NCBI GenBank assembly: GCA_977006965.1
Contig: OZ345357.1
Location: 3,156,001 to 3,220,000, forward strand
Length of the DNA: 64,000 nt
Source: Phymatolithon calcareum
Lineage: Eukaryota > Rhodophyta > Florideophyceae > Hapalidiales
Direction: 5' to 3'
Shown: one piece after another, positions 10,737-19,859 of the stretch
Position numbering within the stretch: the stretch's first letter is position 1
Layout of the letters: every line of letters starts with the position of its first letter
Notes under the pieces: model-generated
Told to the model about the DNA's origin: nothing
Databases searched by the model: none
What the model saw: the letters and a program-made list of their open reading frames with translations, nothing else
Position numbers and translations under genes: made by a program

Positions 10737-11678
10737 CAAGCGTGCGTTCGTGGAGGTCGAGATGGGAAGGCGGCATATGTTACCGTTCTGTTCCATGGTG
10801 GTCATTTAACTCGAGCGTCAGCAGGGAACGTGACAGAGCCAATTGAAGGAGCAGGAAACTTTGAAGAGTAGGCCAGGAACAAGTCACGGTGCAGGCGAGT
10901 TGGCATCGAGGAAACAATAGAAGGATTGGAACAGTACCCTACATGCATGGAGCGGGGGAACGGGACTGAGGGTTGCGACGTGTGCAGGCAAAGAGCGGGC
11001 GAATCAAGAGAACGAGCGCTGGGATGCAGATCTGTGACCGTCTGTGGAAGCAAGCGTCCGTCGGAGACTGAGCTGGAGCGTGCTCATAAGAAGCGAGCAC
11101 TGGCACAGCGTGAGTCGGAGGAGCAGACTATTCGAATGAGGAAGTGGGGTAAGGAACTGTCAAAGTAATGTGCGGCGTGCCTCTTCGACGCTTGCACCTC
11201 TAGAGACTATATGTTTCATCCGAAAGAATATGCGACGCTTGTGCGCGGGAATGTGCAGATGTGTAATTTGGCATCGTGCCGTCAAATCAAGTTGGTATGC
11301 GTGCGGTGTTTGCAGCCGGAGCATCGTGTTAAGGACTGCAAAGTACTACCATCTGTTCAAGGGACAGGAAAGACACGTTGCCGTCGATGCTTTATTGAAG
11401 GGGTGAATGGGCGGAATATTCACTGGCCTAGTGAATTTGGGAGAGCATTAGCATGTCCCTTCGAGGCGTGCACCAAGTTTGTGATGCTTTGCTATCGAAA
11501 TACGGCAACGCGAGAATCGCTGCTGGAGATTGTGCCGATAGAGCGGAGACAGAGGATTAGAAGTGCGACAGAGTTTGCGGATTGGCTGGTGAACGACAAT
11601 GTTGAAGATAATGCAGGAATATTCGAAGCTATGGAATGGGCGCACAAGCCTTTGAAGCTGAAGTACTTTGATATTTGA
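10737..11678 (+). CDS. C-terminal continuation of the helicase (motif VI and Cys-rich domain), interrupted by TAG and TAA
   Basis: The helicase phase continues past the TAG with motif VI (RGGRDG). It then meets a TAG at 10869-10871 and a TAA at 11166-11168, and ends at TGA 11676-11678. Between the stops the product looks conserved: CRRVGIEETIEG, then a CDVC knuckle, then after the TAA several CxxC pairs (CAAC, CVRC, CRRC) and a Cys/His-rich segment to the end. An AATAAA lies about 25 bases after the TGA. All three internal stops are TAR and none is TGA. Point decay (CAR to TAR), readthrough, or a reassigned TAR codon would each explain this. No GT-AG introns are visible at the stops. Confidence 0.65.
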
Positions 11679-11692
11679 ATAGGGAATAGGAA
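11677..11692 (+). repeat. Telomere-like motif, G-strand orientation (right cap)
   Basis: GAATAGGGAATAGG directly abuts, and partly overlaps, the TGA stop of the helicase gene. Its G-rich strand points right, away from the gene, opposite to the motif at 6364-6383. The 5.3-kb segment between them is thus bounded like a linear molecule with a short telomere-like tract at each end. Confidence 0.6.
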
Positions 11693-11794
11693 AGCAATTG
11701 TAATAAATGTGATGGGAAATGTTTCTATGAATATGTGTGAATTGGTAGTTTGGTAGTTTTGAGTAATATGATAAGAAAATGTCTACTTTACGTG

Positions 11795-11811
11795 AGAGAT
11801 CTGAGATCTCT
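11795..11811. promoter_or_regulatory. 17-bp palindrome, copy 1
   Basis: AGAGATCTGAGATCTCT, palindromic apart from the central base. It is followed by GGTGTAGAAC, which matches the flank of copies 4 and 5. Role unknown; candidate binding site. Confidence 0.75.
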
Positions 11812-11926
11812 GGTGTAGAACCTAAAAGTATGACAACTGTAATATGGGAAAGTATGAGACGAACGTTGATGTTGTGGAACTGAAACGTAAGATATTAAAA
11901 AGTGTGATAAATTTAGTCTCCACGGC

Positions 11927-11943
11927 AGAGATCTGAGATCTCT
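11927..11943. promoter_or_regulatory. 17-bp palindrome, copy 2
   Basis: Identical core to copy 1, with flanks CTCCACGGC and GGCGGAG that extend the dyad. It lies 132 bp from copy 1. Confidence 0.75.
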
Positions 11944-12249
11944 GGCGGAGAATCCAAATTTGAATGTGCGTGAACCAAAATTTCGCCTTCGCCCACCGAA
12001 TACACTACAATATCGATATCTGAGCACAACCAGTTTATAATGGAAGAGCAGAAGGCAAGAGCCTTTTCCCGACAATGTATTTTTTCTCATTAGGAGTAGA
12101 ATGAAATCAAATTTATTGAAACAAATGCAGCTCTATTGGTGACAGACAGTGCTAACGGAATGGTCGCATCACGGCACAGAAAGCAAATTGAGGAGAAAGA
12201 TTACTGTAGATAGAGAAGAGACGCTGACTTTGGATGATGATGATGTGTT

Positions 12250-14000
12250 CTATTTTTTCTGCTTCGTGCGCCTGTCTTTCCCATCACCTCCGGATGCTTT
12301 CCTCTTTTCAGCTTTTTGAGGGCGAGGAGAAGAGGTCTCCGAGGGAATGCCTTTCGAGGACCCCGGAGCACTTGCTTTGGAGGACTTTGGCGCCGAGTCC
12401 TTGGACTTGTTAGACGTTCCACTGTCGACCTCCTTTTTGACTTTGACAATAGTAGCGGTAGCGTCATCTTCGCTGCTACTTTCGTCTTCACCGCTGTCAT
12501 TCTCGCTCTCGCTGTTCTCAGGAGTGTCCTTTAGCTTCATGGCAGTGGAGCCAGTGGGCTTTTTCAAGGTCACTTGTTTGGGAGTAGGAGGAGTCCCTGG
12601 TGCAACCGGAGAAGATATGGTCACCTTTAGACTGCCTGGACTGCCTGGACTGGACTCCGGAGGGGGTGTGGAAGTCTTAGTACGGACAACTTGCTTTCCC
12701 CTGGTTACGCGAGGCTTGTTTTTGTCTTCAGATTGAGCGGAAGACGACTCGGGAATAACGTGCTCAGACGGAAAGAGAGCCTGAGTTTTGTAGCTGTCGA
12801 AGTTCAAGAGTCCACGCTCGCACTGGAGAGAATCCCTGAGAAGACCGTTTGACACACGTCGGAGGGTGTCACCTTTCTCGAGAAGGATGGGAGTGAAGAG
12901 CGCGCTGGGGGCGGTCTTTGACGGAACAGCAGAACGGACAGGGCCGTAGGCGGATGGAGTGTTCTCGGCTTTAGTGTAGGGGAGAACAAAAGCCCAGTTC
13001 ATCGAGTTCATTCCCTCAAATCCCCAAGCCTCATAGCCCGTGCATTTGTCGAGACTAGAAGCCGGTAGTGAGGTGTACAGTCGAAGACGGTCCTCGTGGG
13101 CAGGATCTAACCAGGCTTTCGGCAAGTCACGCGTACCGGACTCGTCGATGTACGCGTCTGCAGCCATGGGATTGTGGGGGCTGTCGTCGTACGTGATGAG
13201 GAGCTTTTCCATACCACCAACATTGGTATGATTGGAGATGTTGGCGCGATAGAACCCACTCAGGACAGGTAGAATGTTTAAGAACGCGGTGGTGTCGGCC
13301 TTGTTTAACTTTACGTTGGAGAGAGTAGTCATGAATGAGACGAGGTTTGAAGGGCGGTATTCCGGGTACCAGATCCAGACCATATTGGTCACTTGGCTGG
13401 GGACTTTCATTTTTGGACCTTCCGGTTTCTCAAGAGGTTGGAATGAGCCCGGCGATAGGGAATACCCGTATAGCGCGTTTACAGCCAGAGTAGTGGGTAC
13501 GGCATGTTGCATGAGCAAAGAGCCGATCCAAATCTTGTCGGCAACGCCTTTCTGGACGGTCTTGTGGTTCAGACTCGTCCAGACTATCTTGTGGATGGGA
13601 AAGTCGGCGCCATCGGGGCGGTTGAACTCGATGAATGGCACTGAGTGGACAGGGCCTTGGACTTGAGCACGAGTGAAGAGCTCCCTGTTCATCGCCTCGC
13701 TTGTAGTGATGTCGAGCTCAGTATCGTCAAAAGCTGGAGAGCTGATGATGAGCGCGTTGTTCAGGACGCCGAGAATACCAGTGAACCCCGTTCCGATACG
13801 AAACGGATTCTTCGTCTTGATATTGAAAGCGTGTACGCGGAGCGGCATGATGAAATGCTCTGCATCGGAAGCCCATCGCGAGAACTGAGAAGAGGGAGGT
13901 ACGTTGAGCTCATTGCGGAAGAGAGGGTCCTCGTAGCCGATAATGACTACGGGAGTGCGAGCGGTAGTCCCGGCGGGGTGCTTCAAGTGGGCAAACAGGA
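12250..14000 (-). CDS. Unknown 578-codon protein with a disordered charged C-terminal tail
   Basis: A single frame of 578 codons (to 13986, open further upstream) ends at TAG 12250-12252. There is no ATG near the 5' end; the first in-frame Met is about 45 codons in, so the start may be non-ATG, mutated or in another exon. The first 380 residues look globular (VVIIGYEDPLFRNELNVPP, IWIGSLLMQHAVPTT, WAFVLPYTKAENTPSAYGP) and resemble no family I know. From about residue 410 it is Ser/Pro/Lys/Glu-rich with an acidic run (SESENDSGEDESSSEDD) and a Lys/Arg-rich end (RRTKQKK) suited to nuclear import. Palindrome copy 3 lies about 240 bp upstream and a TATA-like element about 100 bp upstream. Together with the next gene on the same strand it forms a cassette. 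Confidence 0.75.
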
Positions 14001-14092
14001 TGAGGTGTGAGAGCGAAGGATAGCGCAGGATAACGGAGTTTGGGGGTGTGAGGTGGAAAGATGTTGGGGAAAAGTCAATGGGGGGGTGGGAA

Positions 14093-14100
14093 CATATATA
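14093..14100 (-). promoter_or_regulatory. TATA-like element before the 578-codon gene
   Basis: TATATATG on the minus strand, about 100 bp upstream of the open frame, in a C-rich context. Position and composition fit a core promoter. There is no direct evidence of use. Confidence 0.4.
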
Positions 14101-14235
14101 GGGAAAAGCTATGACAAGGAGCGGCGGAAAATTGAGAATTTAAATATGAAATAAGAAATTAAGAATTTGAAATATTGGTCGGAAAAACGGAAAAGTTCAA
14201 TAAATAATGAGATTTCAAAATTTCGAATCTACATC

Positions 14236-14252
14236 GGAGATCTGAGATCTCT
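14236..14252. promoter_or_regulatory. 17-bp palindrome, copy 3
   Basis: GGAGATCTGAGATCTCT, one change from the consensus. It lies between the two cassette genes, about 240 bp upstream of the 578-codon gene and 230 bp past the end of the ParB-SET gene. Confidence 0.7.
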
Positions 14253-14479
14253 GACCTAGAATATAAATTTTCATACGCTCATATCGCGACCCACCAATCG
14301 CCAGCCACCGGCACTCCGCTTTCTACGCTTTCTCCTTCACTATTGTACTAAACAGACTTTTCGTCTACAAGACACAGCATATAAAAACAATCTCAAGTCG
14401 AACCGTTTACTGAATCTATACCATTCAACGCATAGAATCTAGAGTAGGAAGAAAACATTCAAGTCCCAATATCTGGAAA

Positions 14480-15728
14480 CTAACGCCAGTACTGCTTGCC
14501 GTAGTTCACAAGTACTTCCTCACCTTTCTCGATACTCGTGATAGCTGTAACGAAAACGAAGTACGGGTTCGTGAAAGTAGGAAAATCAAAAGGAAGACTT
14601 CTGTGTTCGAACTGTGCGTTTGCATGTCGAATGATAGCGTTGTCCGCTTCAAGACCGTTCTGAATCTTCTTTTTGTCGTTGGTATACGTGGCAACACAGT
14701 AAGGAGGGGGCACCACGAATACCTCTTTTCCCTGCAGGCGAGGAGAAGTGTTTTCAGGATTCATGTTTGGCAGTCGCATAGCGTACGTTCTGAATCTGTC
14801 AACCGTGAATCCTAATTCGTCTCGCCCATACATAGAACCATCAAGACGTGCAATATGCTTGCTTTTTGTGATGTTCTTATGGACAATAGTACCGCTGTAC
14901 CAGCCAATGACGGTAAATGGTGCAATGCGTTGGAGAGCGAAAACTCCATTATCCGCACCAGGAATGCGTGACTTGGCGACATAGACACCGTGAAAGCTGG
15001 CGTCGGCTGCAAGGAGTGTGTTAACGTCAAAGGCACGGAATAAGGAAAGGAGATTGGATGGCCACTTTGCAAGCTCGACACGCTTGACCGTGTCGACCTG
15101 GACGGTTGTCGTAAGCGGTGTTTGGCTTTTTCCAAGGACAGAGTGTCTTGAGGATCCTGAATGTGAGCCTAATCTGAGAGTGACTCAGAACAGCAATGAC
15201 AGCTGGCTTTGCAGGAGAGCTTGCCTTTTCGATGGCATACTTAAGTAGGGTATTCCAGAACGGCTCGGTGACGGGGGTCATGTCACGGATGTAATTCTGG
15301 CGAACAGTAAGAGTGAGGAGCAGGTAGTCATTAAACATGGCTGCCCTCTTGATGTCCTGGAGCTCATTGCTGTGGACAGCAAAAGCCAGAGTGGTAGTGG
15401 AGTTCTGGTCTGTTCGACTGAGGACCATGGCAACTCGAGTATTGGGGGGGTATGAGTCGTCGTTGATGAGGCGTCGAATAGCCGTGATGCGATGAGCACC
15501 GTCGACGAGGAAAATGTTGCCATTCTCCATGACATGTCCGGAGACGGGATGCTAGGCATTATAACCGGTGCCGCGCATGCTTTTCTCAAGGTTCTTGACA
15601 GTATCGAGGTCGACAGGACGTGCGTTGGCGAACCTGGTGACGCGAAAGGGGTCTATGTGGACAATAGTATGAGGGGTAGGGGCAGAGGAAGCGGCAGTGG
15701 AGGAATCGGAGGGGCGAGATCGAGGCAT
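14480..15728 (-). CDS. ParB-like plus SET-domain protein (one in-frame TAG, one frameshift)
   Basis: ATG at 15728 starts a protein with a Ser/Pro-rich N-terminus and then a ParB/Srx-like fold: an acidic-aromatic strand (HIDPFRV), a helix (LDTVKNLEKSM), and the key FLVDGAHRITAI, equal to the DGxHRxxA box of ParB N-terminal domains. A TAG (15552-15554) falls where ParB proteins often have Gln, just before HPVSG. The phase shifts by one near the A5 run at 15127-15131. The new phase continues without loss into a SET domain: GVYVAKSRIPGADNGVFAL, WYSGTIV, then FVFVTAITSIEKGEE and VNYGKQYW at the end (stop TAG 14480-14482). The usual NHSC stretch reads as RHANAQF, so methyltransferase activity is uncertain. 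I know of no described ParB-SET fusion. It may be decayed, recoded or mis-sequenced at the A-run. Confidence 0.75.
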
Positions 15729-15962
15729 GGTTGGGAAAGATGAAAAACGACGAGGAGAGTGAGTGAGACGGGGTAGGTGGGTTTGTGGATGAGTGCAGTG
15801 GGGAGGCGGTTATGTAGAAAAGGTTGTGGGTAACAATTTGGGAGGTAATTTTTGAGGGACGTAATGATGGAGAGAAGTAACGGGAAGAAAATAAAGACAA
15901 AATAGGAAAGGAGTGAATCATAATAAACGTACGTGGGTGGAGAGTGTATGAGAAAAATTTGG

Positions 15963-15999
15963 ATTCTACAGCAGAGATTTGAGATCTCTGGTGTAGAAT
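15963..15999. promoter_or_regulatory. Extended palindrome, copy 4
   Basis: Core AGAGATTTGAGATCTCT (15973-15989), one change from consensus. Flanks ATTCTACAGC and GGTGTAGAAT extend the dyad to 37 bp. It lies about 240 bp upstream of the ParB-SET ATG, the same distance as copy 3 from the other gene. Confidence 0.8.
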
Positions 16000-16102
16000 T
16001 GAAAATTTGAAAATGTAGAAAAGTGAATTGGATCATAGAAAGTATTTGAAAACGTGATAAAATTTTGTGTTTGAATGGAAAATTTGAAATTTTGGAATTT
16101 TA

Positions 16103-16140
16103 GATTCTAGACCAGAGATCTCAGATCTCTGGCGTAGAAC
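16103..16140. promoter_or_regulatory. Extended palindrome, copy 5
   Basis: Core AGAGATCTCAGATCTCT (16114-16130), the reverse-complement form of the core. Flanks GATTCTAGACC and GGCGTAGAAC give a 36-38 bp dyad. It lies 141 bp from copy 4. Confidence 0.8.
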
Positions 16141-16308
16141 CAAAAAAATTCTCATACACTCCACGCTCCGCTGTCTAGTATAAGACTCTTAAAAACACTG
16201 TTCCATTCCAATCACATATCTCTTGCTCTCCGTCTACGCACCTACGTCAAAAAGACAAGTAGCTGTCTTCGATTAATAATGATTGCAGAGTTTCTTTTTC
16301 GAGCTCTG

Positions 16309-16573
16309 AAGACCGGAATTGTGTTCCAAAACGGAATGTTGTGGATACAATTTCCTGGCCGACTGCGTAGGAAGAAAGACTGACACGCAAGAATATAACC
16401 CCAGGAATAGGAATCATGAATGTCATGCATATCGATGCCGTCGTTATAAACACGATTTTATTTCTCTAGAAAAGTTGTATCTATCTGCAAAACATTCACA
16501 CTGTAACGGACTCTGTACTATGCCACGTGTTACTGGAATGATTCAGAAGGTATCATTTTATGATGGAAAATGA
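16309..16573 (+). CDS. Cys/His-rich fragment, possibly FLYWCH/WRKY-like finger
   Basis: An open frame without an ATG at its start carries CSKTECCGYNFLADC, then HECHAYRC and, about 20 residues on, SAKHSHCNGLC, and ends at TGA. The order (Cys, Cys, then HxH near the end) resembles FLYWCH or WRKY-type zinc fingers used by DNA-binding proteins of transposons. The start is missing. A short ATG frame at 16278 in another phase could be its first exon or a frameshifted N-terminus. Palindrome copy 5 is about 180 bp upstream. A further frame (16605-16808) may be a following exon. Confidence 0.3.
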
Positions 16574-17725
16574 TGACTTCGATGAACATACCTTCATGCG
16601 GTGAATGTCGAGCAATCTTATAAGATTGGATTATCGACGTTCCGAAGTGATCTCATTTTCTCAGTTACAGATTGTTGCCGTTACAGCTCAGAGCTCCGAC
16701 TTCGATGTAAGAGAAGGTTTTGAACGATTTTTCGACAAAGAGGCATTGCACATGACAATCGACGAGAAGGTCTCCGCTTACCGTGCGCTGTTTGTGCTTG
16801 ATTCATGACTGGTGGTGTTGCGACTAGAGATGAATTAGTATAATGAGCTACTGATCTGTGCGTCGACTGTCGTACTAGTTGCTGGCACTGTGTGCAAATG
16901 CCCAGATTCACATGTCTGCAAGCAGAATGACACGTCGATGTACTGCATGGCGCTCATCATGGGAATCATGCAAAATTTGTAATTTCTAAAATAGTACTGA
17001 TATGTAATCTCTATTCCCTATGCAAACACTAACATTTTGAGTGTCCGTTTTCGTGCTGTTTTGCAACGCTTATAGTACAGCTCTTTGCATTGTTTTCTTT
17101 CACGTTATGTGAGTTCGAACTATGCGCTTTTTTACTTTTCTCAACAATTTTCTTTCTTCCGTTCTTTGAAGCGCGCATTTTCTTCTTCCACCCTATGTGT
17201 GTTCGGTGCGTTATCAAATACAGTTGATGAAACACACGTGGCACCCTAGCACGTCCCTTCGCGTTAAATGGGTTCTTTTTAGAAACCTATCGAGTAGATT
17301 AAGATAAAGACCGTCAATGTTATTAACGTCAAGGCAGGGAAGGCAGACAAAGACTCTCGTTCGTCTCGAATGGTTGTATCGAGTCCCAGCTGGCAAAGTA
17401 CTGTACCTCGAACGCCGGCTTACCGTACTCGTGGTCGAACATCTTCTTCGCCAAGCGACCAGTTCTCGGTTCCAGTGTCAACCACAAGCACACCAGAAGG
17501 ACACATAAACCTCAACACAAGCAAAAGAAGCTCTGAACGCCCTATTCCGGGCTCTGTCGCCTACGCCCTGCAAGGTTCTTGGGACCAAGCTTCGCAAGAA
17601 GGGCTTAATGTCATTACGCCAGACTGTGCGCCAAGCACTTTTGTTCATGGAGTGCCATGGTTCGAGCACCAAGTTCTATGTACAATTGGACTAAGGATTC
17701 CCCGTCATTTGTGAAATGTTTGAAC
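16574..17725. other. Mostly non-coding; single telomere-like motif
   Basis: Contains ATGTAATCTCTATTCCCTAT at about 17003, nearly the same 20 bases as at 6360-6380 left of the helicase. A Ser/Thr/Pro-rich plus-strand frame (17370-17714) is in the same phase as the piggyBac fragment downstream but is separated from it by two TGA codons. It could be a decayed N-terminal part. Confidence 0.4.
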
Positions 17726-18005
17726 TATACACAGAGAAATTATATCCGAAAAATGTGGCCACGAGTTCCACACGCCGTATGACTGCTTCATGACAATGTT
17801 CCCTCAAGTACACGTCCGAAAAATTGTTGCTTTGTCGTCCGCTAAGCTGAAACGAATCGGAAGAAAAGAGACTACCGTGACAGAGCTTCTTAAGTTTTTT
17901 GGAGTACTGGTTCTCATGACAAGGTTTGAGTTCGGCGCGAAGAGGGACTTATGGATGTCTACCAGGCCGAACAAGTATATCCCAGCTCCTTCATTTTCAA
18001 ACCAA
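17726..18005 (+). pseudogene. piggyBac-like transposase fragment (DDE_Tnp_1_7 type)
   Basis: After a TGA the frame opens and reads HTPYDCFMTMFPQVHVRKIV, then TVTELLKFFGVLVLM and a Trp/Tyr segment (DLWMSTRPNKYIPAPSF). This matches the start of the piggyBac DDE family: F...F, a helix with LKxFFGxxxLM, and a W...Y..P.SF ending. The first catalytic Asp should lie beyond it, but the sequence turns into the purine-rich repeat at about 18005. The gene is truncated, probably by insertion or rearrangement. No later part of the transposase is found beyond the repeat. Confidence 0.6.
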
Positions 18006-18960
18006 GTGGCGATATGAGTAACCGCAGAGTGAGACGGAGGGATGGAAAGGGGAGTGTCACAAGAGGCGTACCAGTGGCCACGGAGTGACACAAAAGAAAA
18101 AAGCTGACTGAAACAAGGAACGTCAGGTGAAGCAAGGGACGAGAACGACAGAAGGGGGAGGGAGTCGTAAAATTGGAGTGGCACAAAAGACGCACCAGGC
18201 GTAAGGGAGTGACGCAGGGGTGTAAGGAGTGGGCTGGAGAGATATAGGGGAGGTTCAAGAAGGGTAGAATAGGAAAATGGAGATGGACAAAACGGGAGCA
18301 AAGGTAGAACGTGAGTGGTACGAGGTTCGTACTAACGGAAAGAGAGCGTGACAAAGTTCCGCAAGGAGTAAGTTGGGAGAAACGCAAAGAGTTAAAGGGG
18401 AGTGACTATAAGGGCACAAGGGGTATAAGTGATGTGCCAAGAAGGGCAAAGGGGAAAAAGGGTCGAGCACAAGTGATGAAATGGAAGCGATGCAAAACGC
18501 GGACGGGGTAAAGCGAGAGGTACGAGCGGCGTATCGAGGGCAGCGGAGTGATAAAATTGTGGAAAGTAGTAGGCGGAGAGTGGCACATAGCGTGAATTGG
18601 AAAAATCCAGAGTTGCACAGGGCGGATGGAGGAAGAACGAGAGAGCTGATACACAGGATGCGAGTAATTACAAGTGTGGCGGATCAGTAGGGGAAGAGCG
18701 AAATTTAGAGGTGACGGAGTGCAGACCAGTGACGCATGGAGCGGAGCAAGGACACAAAGTGGAACGTTGGGCAGATCAGGACACGGGATTCACACGAAGA
18801 GCGAACAAGGGTTAGCGGAGGATAAATATGCAATACATGGAGACGGGAGGGGGACGGGGAAGGACACTAAATTGGAGGAAGAGATCTTTTGTTTAAGTTC
18901 TCCATACTTTGCAGTCTTCATTTTCTATCTTTTGCATAGGCGCGAAGCGCGACAACGTGT
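18005..18960. repeat. Purine-rich repeat family P, copy a
   Basis: The plus strand is strongly A+G-rich with frequent GTGACA, GGCACAAGG and GGGGTA words and a loose internal periodicity. It matches 26590-27950 over long stretches (for example GAGCACAAGTGATGAAATG and TTTGTTTAAGTTCTCC near the right end). Frames on the minus strand are open only because purine-rich DNA lacks stops there. The right end in both copies is TTTCTATCTTTTGCATAGG. Confidence 0.8.
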
Positions 18961-19177
18961 ATAGAAACTAGTTAAGGTGTCGTGCTTGTGTTTGGTATTG
19001 TCTCTGAAATGAAATTAAAAGAGATCGAATGTGTTCAATCGATGAAGTGGGCGATGTCGAACCCAGGATCTTCGTGAGAGCAGTATGAAAATATGAACTA
19101 CGTTAAAACCATTACACTAAAGATATTTTCTCATACTGGAAAGCACACGGGGATGGACTAGGATGGCTACGAAAAAC

Positions 19178-19699
19178 CTAATTTTTGAAAATATTTCTGT
19201 GGTTGTTTAGTTTAAATAGTGCAAGATCTTGTAAAGGCAAATGTATGCGCATCGTTGTGTCACCCAGAACACATTTCTGTGCTCTACACGCAGGGAAGAA
19301 ATCCTTTGAATGTACTTCCTTCCGGCGTGTAGAGCATGGAAATACGTTCTGAGCGACACGGCGATGTGTATCAAATTTTCGACCATCCGGACTGTCCGCA
19401 AACAGATTACATAACTGACATAGCTGACAGCTCAGATGGCCTCGTTTGCTTCCCGTGTATGTCGGTACAAGTATCGTGACAGGGAGTAGTGAGCTTTGCA
19501 CTATTATAAAATCCAATGTGTGTAGCGACTCGGTTATGCACAAAGCCGAACAAATATTCTTGTGTTGCGTTAGCTCTTCTTCTGGATCTGGATCATCCCG
19601 CGTAGGAAGAATTTCCTCTGTTCTGGATAGATCATGTTCAGGGAATTTGAAAACATATCGTCTGGCTTTGCGCTTGCTCGTCTCTTCATTTTTCCGCAT
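19178..19699 (-). CDS. Hypothetical 173-aa protein
   Basis: ATG at 19699, TAG at 19178-19180. The N-terminus is basic (KRKARRYVFKFPEHDLS) and is followed by an acidic stretch with DDPDPEEEL. A middle part has CQLCQLC, and the C-terminus is basic. I do not recognise it. The DDPDP segment and its DNA context recur in a minus-strand frame at 20118-20300, so two related units are present. The start codon lies inside one arm of a large foldback (19685-19756), which may mean the frame was cut or created by a rearrangement. Confidence 0.35.
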   Translation of the reverse strand: MRKNEETSKRKARRYVFKFPEHDLSRTEEILPTRDDPDPEEELTQHKNICSALCITESLHTLDFIIVQSSLLPVTILVPTYTGSKRGHLSCQLCQLCNLFADSPDGRKFDTHRRVAQNVFPCSTRRKEVHSKDFFPACRAQKCVLGDTTMRIHLPLQDLALFKLNNHRNIFKN

Positions 19700-19756
19700 C
19701 CAGGTTGTCGGCTGGGCCTCATGGCCCTGCCGACAAACTGGATGCGGAAAAATGAA
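19685..19756. repeat. Long foldback (about 34-bp arms, 4-base loop)
   Basis: The arms 19685-19718 and 19723-19756 are inverted copies with two or three mismatches around CCGCATCCAGGTTGTCGGC, with TCAT as the loop. It is near-perfect and should extrude as a cruciform. Confidence 0.9.
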
Positions 19757-19859
19757 CAGTAATACTGCTCAAACGTGGTTGGCAGTGTAAGAAAATGAAA
19801 TATTTGCAGCAGGATGTTCGATCAATTATCGAATATGAAAAAGTCGAGAGAAGAACGAC

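Larger units (their letters stand above)
11693..12249. other. Intergenic region with polyadenylation-like signals
   Basis: No gene is seen. AATAAA lies at about 11701 (plus, helicase) and the complement of AATAAA near 12110 (minus, for the 578-codon gene). Two copies of the 17-bp palindrome lie here, 132 bp apart. Confidence 0.6.
15729..16277. other. Upstream region of the ParB-SET gene
   Basis: No gene. It is AT-rich and carries two palindromes 141 bp apart. From about 16150 it reads like a plus-strand promoter and leader: CATACACTCCACGC, also seen in part after copy 3. Confidence 0.5.

Noticed and set aside
7560-11678. Firm claim of a ciliate-like genetic code
   Set aside because: The recombinase gene ends at TAG with AATAAA five bases on, the 39979 gene ends at TAA with AATAAA soon after, and clear pseudogenes nearby carry all stop types. 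Kept only as one hypothesis.
12316-13666. Several plus-strand open frames of 70-130 codons
   Set aside because: They are shadows of the 578-codon minus-strand gene, whose composition and length are far more protein-like.
18000-18700. Minus-strand Pro/Leu/Phe-rich frames
   Set aside because: Purine-rich plus strand gives pyrimidine-rich codons without stops; they shift phase along the repeat and match no protein.
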